From Bacillota bacterium (GTDB taxonomy: Bacteria > Bacillota > Clostridia > Lachnospirales > Lachnospiraceae): 64,000 nt of DNA. A program made the position numbers and the translations under genes. Positions 45,862 to 54,810 of this stretch are shown here, in pieces; within the stretch, counting starts at the first letter, position 1; every line of letters starts with the position of its first letter. The stretch lies in NCBI GenBank assembly GCA_023439505.1, contig JAEXNR010000028.1:36586-100585 (forward strand). Direction: 5' to 3'. The notes under the pieces were generated by a model, which was given only the letters and a program-made list of their open reading frames with translations, ran no database searches and was not told where the DNA came from.

Positions 45862-47748
45862 ATGAAGGCAGAATTAAGATATCTTGATCATCCGGAGATT
45901 TTTCGTATCAACCAGCTTCCCGCCCATAGTGATCATACCTTTTATCCCAGTCATAAAGAACTGAAGGCAGGGAAGAATACATTACTGCAATCTCTGAATG
46001 GAACATGGGAGTTCCAATATAGCGTAAATTCCATGGAACGACCGGATAAGTTCTATAAAGAAGATTTCAATACAGAGAATTTTGACCAGATTATGGTGCC
46101 CGGTCATATCGAACTGTCCGGGTACGATAAGATTCATTATATTAATACCATGTATCCCTGGGAGGGGCATTATTATCGCAGGCCTGTGACCGGATCCGGA
46201 ACAGCAGCGGGGATTACAGGTTCTTTTTCCGGGGCAGATTACAATCCGGTGGGTTCCTATCGAAAGACCTTTGATCTGGATCAGGGATTATTGGGAAAAC
46301 GGATTTGCATTTGCTTTGAGGGAGTGGAACAGGCCCTGTATCTTTGGTTGAATGGAGAATTTATCGGATATGCCACGGATTCCTTTACTCCTTCTGAATT
46401 TGATCTCACACCCTACATCAGAGAGAGGGGAAATGTACTTGCGGTGGAGGTTCATAAGAGAAGTGCAGCCGCTTATCTGGAAGATCAGGATTTCTTCCGT
46501 TTCTTTGGAATCTTTCGAAATGTCACGTTATATGCGAAGCCGGAGATACATGTAGAGGATATGTGGGCAAAGACTGAACTGAAGGAGGATAATGTATCAG
46601 GGCAATTACATCTGAATCTTACATTCTCTTATGTTACTGAACCCGGATCGGCCAGAATTATCTTAAAAGATATAGAGGAACATATCCTGCTGGAAAAGGA
46701 TATTACGGTACAAGAGGAGATTAGCTTCGCATCGAATGATCTTAGAAAGATCATCCCCTGGAGCCATGATCATCCTTATTTATATCAACTGATGATTGAA
46801 GTTTATGACAAGTCCGGTGAGCTTGTTGAGATAGTTCCTTATAAAATAGGATTTCGAAGGATAGAGATTAAGAATGGAGTTATATTACTCAATGGTAAAC
46901 GGGTCATCATTAATGGTGTCAATCGACATGAATGGAGTGCCAACAGCGGCAGATGCATCAGCTTAAGTGAGATGGAACAGGATATGCAGATCATTCTTCG
47001 CAATAACATCAATGCGGTAAGAACCTGTCACTATCCGGATCAGATTCCCTGGTACACCATGTGCGATGAGAACGGAATATATATGATGGCAGAGACCAAT
47101 CTGGAATCACACGGATCCTGGCAGAAGATGGGGGCCGTAGAACCTTCCTGGAATGTTCCGGGTAACCATCCCGAATGGAGGGATGCAGTGATTGACCGGG
47201 CAAGAACGAATTTTGAAACCTTTAAAAATCATACCTCCATTTTGTTCTGGTCTCTGGGCAACGAATCTTATGCAGGGGATAATATTGCGGCAATGAATCG
47301 CTTCTATAAGGAAAAGGATGATACCCGTCTGGTTCATTATGAGGGTGTCATTCATAACAGGGGATATAATCATAAGATTTCTGATGTGGAAAGTCGTATG
47401 TATGCCACTCCGGAAGAAATTGCAAGCTATTTGGAGGAAGATCCCGGTAAGCCCTTCCTGTTATGCGAATTCATGCATGACATGGGCAATTCTCTAGGCG
47501 GATTAAAATCCTATATGGAGTTATTGGATCGATATGAGCAGTATCATGGAGGATTTATCTGGGACTTTATTGATCAGGCACTTTATGTAAAGGATGAAAT
47601 TACAGGCAGGAACGTACTTCGTTATGGCGGTGACTTTGATGACAGGCCATCGGACTATGAATTTTCCGGCAATGGAATTGTATTTGCAGACAGAAGTGAA
47701 AAGCCCGCAATGCAGGAGGTGAGGTACTATTATGGATTATACCGATAA
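45862..47748 (+). CDS. lacL: Beta-galactosidase large subunit LacL (GH2)
   Basis: 628 residues. The start LRYLDHPEIFRINQLPAHSD matches LacL of lactobacilli. Sugar-binding and Ig-like domains occupy 1-340, then the TIM barrel with acid/base Glu468 (SLGNESYAG) and nucleophile Glu536 (LLCEFMHDMGN). The chain stops where LacZ-type enzymes continue into their C-terminal domains; these are supplied by the next gene. ATG 45862 with GGAG 6 bases upstream is preferred over ATG 45850. The stop lies 17 bases inside lacM, the same overlap as in lactobacilli. Hydrolyses lactose or galacto-oligosaccharides in the cytoplasm. Confidence 0.9.
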   Translation: MKAELRYLDHPEIFRINQLPAHSDHTFYPSHKELKAGKNTLLQSLNGTWEFQYSVNSMERPDKFYKEDFNTENFDQIMVPGHIELSGYDKIHYINTMYPWEGHYYRRPVTGSGTAAGITGSFSGADYNPVGSYRKTFDLDQGLLGKRICICFEGVEQALYLWLNGEFIGYATDSFTPSEFDLTPYIRERGNVLAVEVHKRSAAAYLEDQDFFRFFGIFRNVTLYAKPEIHVEDMWAKTELKEDNVSGQLHLNLTFSYVTEPGSARIILKDIEEHILLEKDITVQEEISFASNDLRKIIPWSHDHPYLYQLMIEVYDKSGELVEIVPYKIGFRRIEIKNGVILLNGKRVIINGVNRHEWSANSGRCISLSEMEQDMQIILRNNINAVRTCHYPDQIPWYTMCDENGIYMMAETNLESHGSWQKMGAVEPSWNVPGNHPEWRDAVIDRARTNFETFKNHTSILFWSLGNESYAGDNIAAMNRFYKEKDDTRLVHYEGVIHNRGYNHKISDVESRMYATPEEIASYLEEDPGKPFLLCEFMHDMGNSLGGLKSYMELLDRYEQYHGGFIWDFIDQALYVKDEITGRNVLRYGGDFDDRPSDYEFSGNGIVFADRSEKPAMQEVRYYYGLYR

Positions 47749-48709
47749 AGAGCAGATTCAGGAGAATAAATTGCGCATTGTATATGGGGACTGTACCCTG
47801 GGGATACACGGAGCTAATTTCGGATATCTTTTCTCCTATCAGAGTCAGGGATTGGAATCATTGGTGATAGACGGAAAAGAGTGGCTGTACCGGGTTCCAA
47901 AACCAACCTTCTGGAGGGCCACCACGGACAATGACCGGGGTAATAAATTTCCACTGCGTTCCGGTATGTGGTTTGGGGCGGATCTCTTTATGGATTGCAG
48001 CAGCATTGGGATTTTTGTAGATCATCAGGAAATAAAAATGCCCATCGCTCCGGAAAATAACAAGTACTCCGAACAGGAGTCTGCACAAATTGTAAAAATT
48101 AAATATGAATATCAGACCATTACCGTACCCGCTGCAACGGTTACGGTGTCCTATGAGGTCACTGTGGACGGCAGGATTAAAGTCGATGTTCATTATCATG
48201 GAAAACAGGAGCTGCCGCAGCTGCCCGTTTTTGGACTTCGTTTTATCCTGCCGACCAAGGCGGTTTCCTATCGCTATGAGGGGCTGTCGGGAGAAACCTA
48301 TCCGGACAGAATGGCCGGAGGCCGTCCCGGCATCTATGAGATTGAGGGACTTCCCGTGACGAACTATCTTGTTCCGCAGGATTGCAATGTTCATATGAAA
48401 ACAAAATGGGTAGAGGTCTACAGGAATACGGTTCATGATAATGCATATCAAGGAAAAGACAGCTTTGGCATCCGGTTTACAGGGTCGGATGAATTTGCCT
48501 TCTCCTGTATCCCATACACGGCACAGGAATTGGAGAATGCCCTTCATCAGGAGGAACTTCCTGTGGCCAGGAGAACCGTCCTATCCATCCTTGGAGCAGT
48601 CAGAGGCGTCGGAGGAATTAACAGCTGGGGAGCGGATGTAGAGGAGCCTTATCGTATTGATGCAAGTAAAGATATTGCTTATTCTTTCGTCATTTCCGGT
48701 GTATCATAG
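47732..48709 (+). CDS. lacM: Beta-galactosidase small subunit LacM (GH2)
   Basis: 325 residues corresponding to the C-terminal beta-galactosidase small chain (Bgal_small_N fold): PTFWRATTDNDRGNKF near residue 55 is the conserved block that completes the active site, and LPVFGLRFILP and SFGIRFTG follow. Its own AGGAGGT lies 11 bases before the ATG, inside lacL, so it is a true separate subunit rather than a frameshift fragment. LacL and LacM form a heterodimer. This split form is best known from lactobacilli. Confidence 0.9.
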   Translation: MDYTDKEQIQENKLRIVYGDCTLGIHGANFGYLFSYQSQGLESLVIDGKEWLYRVPKPTFWRATTDNDRGNKFPLRSGMWFGADLFMDCSSIGIFVDHQEIKMPIAPENNKYSEQESAQIVKIKYEYQTITVPAATVTVSYEVTVDGRIKVDVHYHGKQELPQLPVFGLRFILPTKAVSYRYEGLSGETYPDRMAGGRPGIYEIEGLPVTNYLVPQDCNVHMKTKWVEVYRNTVHDNAYQGKDSFGIRFTGSDEFAFSCIPYTAQELENALHQEELPVARRTVLSILGAVRGVGGINSWGADVEEPYRIDASKDIAYSFVISGVS

Positions 48710-48795
48710 TGCGGTTTTTCATGAAGGAGAGTTTATAAAGAGCAGGTATCATGATGCCTGCACAAGGGAGTTCTAACACAAAAACGAGGTAAAAG

Positions 48796-49500
48796 ATGCA
48801 GGGTATCAATACAATGCAAATAAATATTGAACATATCCCGGCGGTGATATGGGGGAATAAATCGGATCAGGTATATCTGTTCGTACATGGAAAATTCTCG
48901 AACAAAGCCGAAGCGGAAGATTTTGCGAGGATGGCGGGAAAAAAGGGGTATCAGGTAATTAGCTTTGATCTTCCGGGACACGGGGACCGAAAAGAGGAAA
49001 ATTACGCCTGCCATGTGAAAGATGCAGTGCATGATCTTAGGATCATCGGTCATTATGTAATGCAAAACTGGAGTAAGATTTATCTGATGGCAGCCAGTCT
49101 CGGGGCTTATTTTAGCCTGATCTCTTATCAGGAACTGCCGATTGAGAGGTGTTTGTTTCTATCCCCTCTGCTTAACATGGAACGGTTGATACAGAATATG
49201 ATGTTATGGTTCCAAGTCGGGGAAGAGGAGTTAAAGGAAAAGAAGGAAATACTGACACCCATGGGTGAAACCCTGATTTGGGATTATTATTGTTATGTAC
49301 GGGAACATCCCATTCAATTTTGGAACAAGAAGACGGCAATATTATACGGATCACAAGATCATCTGACAGAATATTCTGTAGTGGAGGATTTTGTCCGAAG
49401 GTTTGGCTGTGAGCTGACAGTTGTAGAGGGTGCGCAACATAATTTCCAATCAAAAGAATACACAGATTTTGCAGATCGGTGGCTGGAAGAAAATATATGA
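48796..49500 (+). CDS. Alpha/beta hydrolase
   Basis: 234 residues. The fold is seen in YLFVHGKFSNKAEAEDF (oxyanion region), VISFDLPGHGDR, nucleophile elbow AASLGAY with Ser in A-x-S-x-G, the acidic residue in LYGSQDHLT, and catalytic His in VEGAQHNF. Serine hydrolase of unknown substrate, probably an esterase or peptidase. GAGGT precedes the ATG. It lies alone between lacM and a terminator. Confidence 0.78.
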   Translation: MQGINTMQINIEHIPAVIWGNKSDQVYLFVHGKFSNKAEAEDFARMAGKKGYQVISFDLPGHGDRKEENYACHVKDAVHDLRIIGHYVMQNWSKIYLMAASLGAYFSLISYQELPIERCLFLSPLLNMERLIQNMMLWFQVGEEELKEKKEILTPMGETLIWDYYCYVREHPIQFWNKKTAILYGSQDHLTEYSVVEDFVRRFGCELTVVEGAQHNFQSKEYTDFADRWLEENI

Positions 49501-49511
49501 CAATATAATAG

Positions 49512-49552
49512 GCGCATAAAATCCATGGGATATGGCTTTTATGCGCTCTTTT
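49512..49552 (+). terminator. Rho-independent terminator after the hydrolase gene
   Basis: Perfect 10-bp stem (49512-49521 with 49537-49546), 15-base loop, then TCTTTT. Confidence 0.8.
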
Positions 49553-49680
49553 CCTGTGGTGTGCAAGCGTCGGTTAGGGGCATGGCTTTCTATAGTTTCG
49601 ATTAATTTTAAAATGATTGTAACATTTCATACATTGGGTTGTTATATCTATAGAACCACAAAAGGGAGGAGGAGAATACA

Positions 49681-50190
49681 TTGGATCATCGTATATTGCA
49701 GCAGCTGTATGAGCGGTATGGAAGAGAAATCTACCTGTATCTTTACTCCCTGTGCCGCAATCATAGTACGGCAGAAGATCTGCTGCAGGAGACCTTTCTG
49801 AAAGTTATCTTATCTTTGTCAGAAAGTCATACGAATATGCGTGCCTGGCTTTATTTGGTTGCACGCAATCTGTGCTTTAACCGAATGAAGGGAGAGAAGC
49901 GTCTGTATCCGTTGGAGCAGATAACGGACGAGGTACAACTTGCCAATGATTCACCGGATTTGCTGGAACACTTTATCGCTGATGAGCGCAGGAAACAGTT
50001 ATATCTTGCATTATCAGAGCTGCCCCGGCAGAAAAGAGAAATCCTGAATATGCAGTATTTTGGTAAGTTATCACAAAGGGAAATTGCGGATATACTGAAC
50101 CTTACCCCGGAAAACGTACGTGTATTATCATACCGGGCAAAGAAAGAATTAAAATCATTGATGGAGGCGAAGGGATATGACCTATCGTGA
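49681..50190 (+). CDS. ECF RNA polymerase sigma factor
   Basis: 169 residues. Region 2 (YSLCRNHSTAEDLLQETFLKVI) and region 4 (QREIADILNLTPENVRVLSYRAKKEL) are clear. TTG start at 49681 with GGGAGGAGG upstream. The gene overlaps the anti-sigma gene by 14 bases, the usual sigma/anti-sigma pairing. The element TGTAAC about 60 bases upstream could be an auto-regulated ECF -35 box, but the matching -10 is not clear. Confidence 0.92.
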   Translation: MDHRILQQLYERYGREIYLYLYSLCRNHSTAEDLLQETFLKVILSLSESHTNMRAWLYLVARNLCFNRMKGEKRLYPLEQITDEVQLANDSPDLLEHFIADERRKQLYLALSELPRQKREILNMQYFGKLSQREIADILNLTPENVRVLSYRAKKELKSLMEAKGYDLS

Positions 50191-51412
50191 ATTGTTGGAG
50201 CAATATCAAAAGAATGGTTTGGAGGAGGTAATGAAAGAAAAGGTGGAGGCTGACATTGAGAGGCAGGAAGCAATCAGTGACTATCTTTATGACAGGGAGA
50301 CGCTGCCGGAGTTTCAAGAGGAGCTATTTCACGAATCTTTGGAGGATACAAAGGTGAATTTAAAGAGGGAGCGGGAGTTTGTTCAAATGGTAAACCGCTC
50401 TGTAAGACGGGCATTTATAAAAATGGGAGCTGTTGTAGGAGGGATTATCCTGATCATCCTGCTCTTTGTTCAGCTTGTGCTGCCCCAAATTGTATCTTCC
50501 TTTTATTATAATCCCGGGAAAGAGGTAGCCAAGGGAACCAATCAGATCAGCCTTGATATGGCAGCATATACGGAGCTGGTAATGCCCTGCTTAACAAGAG
50601 ATAATGTATCTGTGGAACCGCTGGGCTATGGCAACTATAACATCTGTATCTATCAGAATGTGAGCAATAATGGTATCTTCACCAACTTATCCGGAAAGAT
50701 TGAGAAGGGAAAACTGACCTTGTATGACATCAATCTTCTGAAGCGTCCGACGGGAAATGCATTCGCCTGGTTTCAGATGCCAAGCGGTAATGGTTCCTTG
50801 TCGGAAATGGCATCAAAGGGTAACCCGGTCTTTGGAGCTGCCGGATATCCCTCCGAAGCAACGGATGCGCTTAACCGGTTGGATGACAATACAAAATATA
50901 TTGGATATGTGACGCTGGACAAAATGATGAACTACACGGATTTTATGAAGTTCCTTAAATCCCGGGAGAATTTATATGATACATGGTGTGCGATTAATAC
51001 GGGTACCTTATCTGAAAGAAGCGGAATGTTAAAGACAGATAATATAGGATTTCAATGCTCTTTATTTAAATCAACGTCAATGGAGTGGGATAAAGAAGCG
51101 TATCCTGATTTATTTACCTGGGTGGAAGAACCGATGGGGGATGGGGCGGATATGCAAAAAGTAACAGAGAACTTATCCGAAGAGGAATTCATGAAACGGC
51201 ATTTTACCAGCCTGCTTCAATACATGGCCGCACAGAAGCAATTTCTTTCTATGATGCAGGAGACGCCCGAGACTTTCTTGTCTGCGGCGGACTATGTGAA
51301 GGAGAACGGTCTTACGATCTACGGATTTGCAGTGGTAGCGGATAAGGACACCTTACTGGAATTAGACAAAGCGGATGAGGTATATGAGATCTATACACAG
51401 CCGCTAAGGTAA
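50177..51412 (+). CDS. Membrane anti-sigma factor (sigma factor regulator domains)
   Basis: 411 residues. Residues 1-75 are cytoplasmic and Glu/Arg-rich, one membrane segment lies at about 84-104 (GAVVGGIILIILLFVQLVLP), and the rest is extracellular and matches the Sigma_reg_N/Sigma_reg_C regions (Pfam PF13800, PF13791) found with ECF sigma factors in Firmicutes. It probably holds the upstream sigma factor at the membrane until an envelope signal is sensed. No classical zinc-binding HxxxCxxC motif is seen. Confidence 0.8.
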   Translation: MTYRELLEQYQKNGLEEVMKEKVEADIERQEAISDYLYDRETLPEFQEELFHESLEDTKVNLKREREFVQMVNRSVRRAFIKMGAVVGGIILIILLFVQLVLPQIVSSFYYNPGKEVAKGTNQISLDMAAYTELVMPCLTRDNVSVEPLGYGNYNICIYQNVSNNGIFTNLSGKIEKGKLTLYDINLLKRPTGNAFAWFQMPSGNGSLSEMASKGNPVFGAAGYPSEATDALNRLDDNTKYIGYVTLDKMMNYTDFMKFLKSRENLYDTWCAINTGTLSERSGMLKTDNIGFQCSLFKSTSMEWDKEAYPDLFTWVEEPMGDGADMQKVTENLSEEEFMKRHFTSLLQYMAAQKQFLSMMQETPETFLSAADYVKENGLTIYGFAVVADKDTLLELDKADEVYEIYTQPLR

Positions 51413-51560
51413 GCTGTAAAAAAAGAACGTCAAAGTGCCGAATGTATGATATAATGCTTACAACAAAGACCCAAACCTGGTTCAGGAGTTCCACCCTGCG
51501 TTTACTGAGCAGGTATAAAGTAATATACCAGGATGTGTTGGAAAGGGCATGGTTGTTCGT

Positions 51561-53126
51561 ATGGATCGTTTGGCGCTTACATTTGAGACAATAGTAGAAG
51601 AGTTAAATTACAAAGGAATAAGTAGCTGGCTTGGGAATGAGAAACAAATGATTGAGCGTGTAAAATTGCTGGATCTGAATCAAAAGCAATTTGAGAACGA
51701 TGTTATTTATGTCGGAAAAGGGGAAGATCTTCACCGCATTGTGGCGGCAAAAATAAATGCGATCCTTACTTGCGGTCATTTTGAGGCAGAAAATGAGATT
51801 TATTATCATGAGAAGGCAAATATTATACTTGTGGAGAATGATAACCTTGCCGAGATATTCGGAAATGTACAGGATATAATTTATCAGTATCAAAAACTGA
51901 TACAGGTCAATCAAGAATTAATGAATCTACTTCTTAATAATGAGGATCTTTCCTCGGTAGTAAAGGAATGCTATCATATATTTCATAATCCGGTAGCTGT
52001 TCTGGACGCAAGCTTTAAGCTGCTGGAATGGACAAATGAGCTTGAAGTAGAGGATCCCTATTGGCGCGAACTGATAGAGAATGGTTATCCGTCAATTAAT
52101 ACGATGGTTTCGATGGAACGGGATAACCGGTTACTAAATCTTGAGAGTTCAACGAAGCCGATTATCATAGAACCCAAGCATCCAAAAAACGGTTTCAGAA
52201 AAATACTGGTCCGTATTCTGGATGGGAAGAATAAGCTGGGATATCTGGGTATCCTGGAAACAGATCATATCATGAAGGAAACCGATTTGGAGCTGATTTA
52301 TGTTGCCTCTAAAATTCTGGCAAAAATGTTATTGTATACGGATATCGAGAACAATAAATGTGATAATGACCGATATGAAAGAATAATTATAGAAATTCTT
52401 GATGGAAAGCTGATTAGTGACAAACAGGTAAATGAGAGGCTCCGCTATCTTAAGTGGCATTTTTATAATCATTACTACCTTCTCAATATCGATGTGTCGG
52501 AAAAGGACAATGATAATCTGGATGCATTCTGCTGTTATATCAAGGGATCCGTAAAGAAGCTCTATCCATACTTTAATATTCTAATATATAATAAACATAT
52601 ATTAATGATTGATGGCTTGGAACATCAACGGGTAAAGCCTGACACAAAATATCTGGAACCGCTGAGGGATTTGTTGAAGAAGAGCGGGTTATCCTGCGGA
52701 ATCAGCAATTGTTTTGGTGATTTGACAGAGCTGAAACTCTATTATAAACAATCACTTTTAGCAATAGACTTAGGAAAATCCATAGGAGAGTATGAGACAG
52801 GATTGTATTATTACTACGATTACTCTCTTATGTATATGGTAAGAATTTGCGGAATGCAAGAGGATCTTAAATTCTTTTGTCATCCGGCTATCATTCAATT
52901 ACATGATTACGATCAGGCAAAGGGAACGCATTATCTGGAAACGCTGGAGGCTTATATTAAGAATTATAAGAACTATTATCTGGCAGCAGATGCAGCATAT
53001 ATTCATAGAAATACTATGGTTTACCGTATCAATAAAATCAAAGAGATCACAGGGCTTAGTCTGGACGATAATGAAATGCTGGATTTACGCATGTCATTGG
53101 AAATTTACAGATTTATGAAAACCTGA
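51561..53126 (+). CDS. PucR/CdaR-type transcriptional regulator
   Basis: 521 residues. The C-terminal HTH_30 motif YYLAADAAYIHRNTMVYRI with TGLSLDDNEMLDLRMSLEIY is diagnostic of PucR regulators. A central GGDEF-like linker domain (about 290-420) and an N-terminal part with a GAF-like segment (DLSSVVKECYHIFHNPVAVLD) precede it. The family controls purine, amino acid or sulfur catabolic genes. GGAAAGGG is too close to ATG 51549, so ATG 51561 is chosen. A terminator follows; the gene probably controls the organosulfur operon starting at 53391. Confidence 0.82.
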   Translation: MDRLALTFETIVEELNYKGISSWLGNEKQMIERVKLLDLNQKQFENDVIYVGKGEDLHRIVAAKINAILTCGHFEAENEIYYHEKANIILVENDNLAEIFGNVQDIIYQYQKLIQVNQELMNLLLNNEDLSSVVKECYHIFHNPVAVLDASFKLLEWTNELEVEDPYWRELIENGYPSINTMVSMERDNRLLNLESSTKPIIIEPKHPKNGFRKILVRILDGKNKLGYLGILETDHIMKETDLELIYVASKILAKMLLYTDIENNKCDNDRYERIIIEILDGKLISDKQVNERLRYLKWHFYNHYYLLNIDVSEKDNDNLDAFCCYIKGSVKKLYPYFNILIYNKHILMIDGLEHQRVKPDTKYLEPLRDLLKKSGLSCGISNCFGDLTELKLYYKQSLLAIDLGKSIGEYETGLYYYYDYSLMYMVRICGMQEDLKFFCHPAIIQLHDYDQAKGTHYLETLEAYIKNYKNYYLAADAAYIHRNTMVYRINKIKEITGLSLDDNEMLDLRMSLEIYRFMKT

Positions 53127-53150
53127 TCCAGTCTGTTTGCAAATCGTTAA

Positions 53151-53188
53151 AAAGAGGAGTATGTCCTATCTTGGGCATACTCCTCTTT
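53151..53188 (+). terminator. Stem-loop after the PucR gene
   Basis: Perfect 13-bp stem (53151-53163 with 53176-53188) with A residues at the base and T at the end of the right arm; a likely terminator. Confidence 0.7.
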
Positions 53189-53390
53189 GCAGTGCGGTGG
53201 GTTGGATTTCTTTTGTACTGAATTTACAAAAACTATTCGAAATTTTGTAAAACAAATATGTTGTGTTATGGACGCAGGAAGAATATAATGTATAATCATA
53301 GTAAACATATAGACTAAGTATGAATATAATAAACAAGAAAATAATTTCATGGGATCTGCAATGAAGTCCGGAAATAATTCAGGGAGGGTT

Positions 53391-53723
53391 ATGGTCATAC
53401 AATTAGATTATCGTAATTTTTTTGATGTCATCTCGGAACAGGAAAGAATTGTAATCATAAACTTTGTTCGTAAAACCTGCCCTCATTGCGAAAAGCTGCA
53501 TCATGAATTAGAAGCATTATCGGAAGTGGAGGGGCAAGAGGTGATCTTTGGTGTAGTTGAAATAGATAACGAAGCGGGACTCTCTGATCGATATGATATT
53601 GTCAGTGTTCCGACGATTTTGTTTTTTAGAAGGGGCGAGATCAAAGAAAGGCTGGTGGGATTTTATTCGGCATTGGTTATTGAGGCAAACATCATAAAAA
53701 TAAATACTGGTACCAAATGGTAA
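53391..53723 (+). CDS. Thioredoxin-like protein (CPHC active site)
   Basis: 110 residues. The redox motif is Cys30-Pro-His-Cys33, the cis-proline is in VSVPTILFF and the fold ends in VGFYSA. CPHC differs from thioredoxin CGPC and raises the redox potential toward that of disulfide isomerases. No signal peptide, so cytoplasmic. GGGAGGG is only about 3 bases before ATG 53391; ATG 53361 or 53349 upstream are less likely. It heads the ABC transporter and arylsulfotransferase genes, suggesting a part in sulfur-group reduction or in redox repair of those proteins. Confidence 0.8.
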   Translation: MVIQLDYRNFFDVISEQERIVIINFVRKTCPHCEKLHHELEALSEVEGQEVIFGVVEIDNEAGLSDRYDIVSVPTILFFRRGEIKERLVGFYSALVIEANIIKINTGTKW

Positions 53724-53738
53724 GAAGGAGGGGCGGAC

Positions 53739-54800
53739 GTGGATATCGAGTTAAGTAATATTAATAAGTCCTTTGGAAATTACAGAGCATTAAGTCAGGT
53801 TTCTTTTGAAATTAATCAGGGAAAACTCATTGGTCTGCTGGGTCCCAGCGGCAGCGGGAAAACGACCATACTAAGAATTATTGCAGGACTGGAGCATCAG
53901 GATTCAGGAGATGTCTATATGAATAAAAAGTCAGTCAATGACTTACCTGCCAGCAAGCGAGGGATCGGATTCGTATTTCAAAATTATGGACTCTTTCCTT
54001 ATATGACCGTATTTGACAATATTGCATATGGATTAAGAGTACAAAAGAAAGGAAAGGATTTTATCAAAAGCAGGGTGGAGGAATTACTCGAACTGGTGGG
54101 ACTGCCCGGACTGGAGAAGAGATATCCTTCTCAGCTTTCAGGGGGACAAAAACAGAGAATTGCCTTTGCAAGAGCATTGGCGCCAAATCCTCAGCTGCTG
54201 CTCCTGGATGAACCTTTCGCGGCGATTGATGCCAAGGTACGACAGGAGCTTAGAACCTGGCTGAGAGAGATGATTACAAAGATCGGCATTACAAGCATCT
54301 TTGTCACCCATGATCAGGATGAAGCAATTGAAGTGGCAGATGAAATTATCATTACAAATCATGGGAAAATTGAACAAAAAGATGTGCCAATTGAGATTTA
54401 TAGAAATCCGAAGACCCCTTTTGTGGCACAATTTATCGGTCAATCTTCTATCGTAGTAGAATACAGGAAGCTAAAGGGATTTGAAACATTGGAGGAGCGT
54501 TATAAGGCAATCATCAGGCCCGAATTTATTAAGCTGTATAAATATAAGTCTCAGGTCATGTATCACAGTGTTTTGGAGGAAGGGGTTATCAGAAGTTCGG
54601 TTTTCAGGGGCAATTGCTTGGAACTTATCATCGAAGTAAATGGTATCCTGCTAAAGACAATCAGGGCGCTGGATGATGATCCGATGGAATTGGGAGAGAA
54701 AATTCACCTGCTGATTTCCAGATTGTATCTGTTTGATGATGAGAATGCTTTTCCGGTGTTAAACAAAGGACTGGAAGATGCGGACACATTCTATATATAG
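53739..54800 (+). CDS. ABC transporter ATP-binding protein (SsuB/TauB/CysA-like)
   Basis: 353 residues. Walker A GPSGSGKTTIL, Q-loop VFQNYGLFPYM, signature LSGGQKQRIAFARAL, Walker B LLLLDEPFAAIDA and switch His in VTHDQDEAIEVAD are intact. SsuB/TauB ATPases are about 255 residues; this one carries an extra 115-residue C-terminal regulatory region like CysA or PotA. GTG start after GGAGGGG. The next gene (54811) starts 10 bases after its stop. With the permease and lipoprotein it imports an organosulfur or related anion. Confidence 0.85.
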   Translation: MDIELSNINKSFGNYRALSQVSFEINQGKLIGLLGPSGSGKTTILRIIAGLEHQDSGDVYMNKKSVNDLPASKRGIGFVFQNYGLFPYMTVFDNIAYGLRVQKKGKDFIKSRVEELLELVGLPGLEKRYPSQLSGGQKQRIAFARALAPNPQLLLLDEPFAAIDAKVRQELRTWLREMITKIGITSIFVTHDQDEAIEVADEIIITNHGKIEQKDVPIEIYRNPKTPFVAQFIGQSSIVVEYRKLKGFETLEERYKAIIRPEFIKLYKYKSQVMYHSVLEEGVIRSSVFRGNCLELIIEVNGILLKTIRALDDDPMELGEKIHLLISRLYLFDDENAFPVLNKGLEDADTFYI

Positions 54801-54810
54801 GGGGGTTGCT

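Noticed and set aside
47716..47760. A frameshift breaking one beta-galactosidase gene
   Set aside because: lacM has its own ribosome site and start codon, and the 17-nt overlap is the known LacL/LacM layout.
47858..48547. 229-codon minus-strand frame inside lacM
   Set aside because: Fully antisense to LacM conserved blocks, with no family match.
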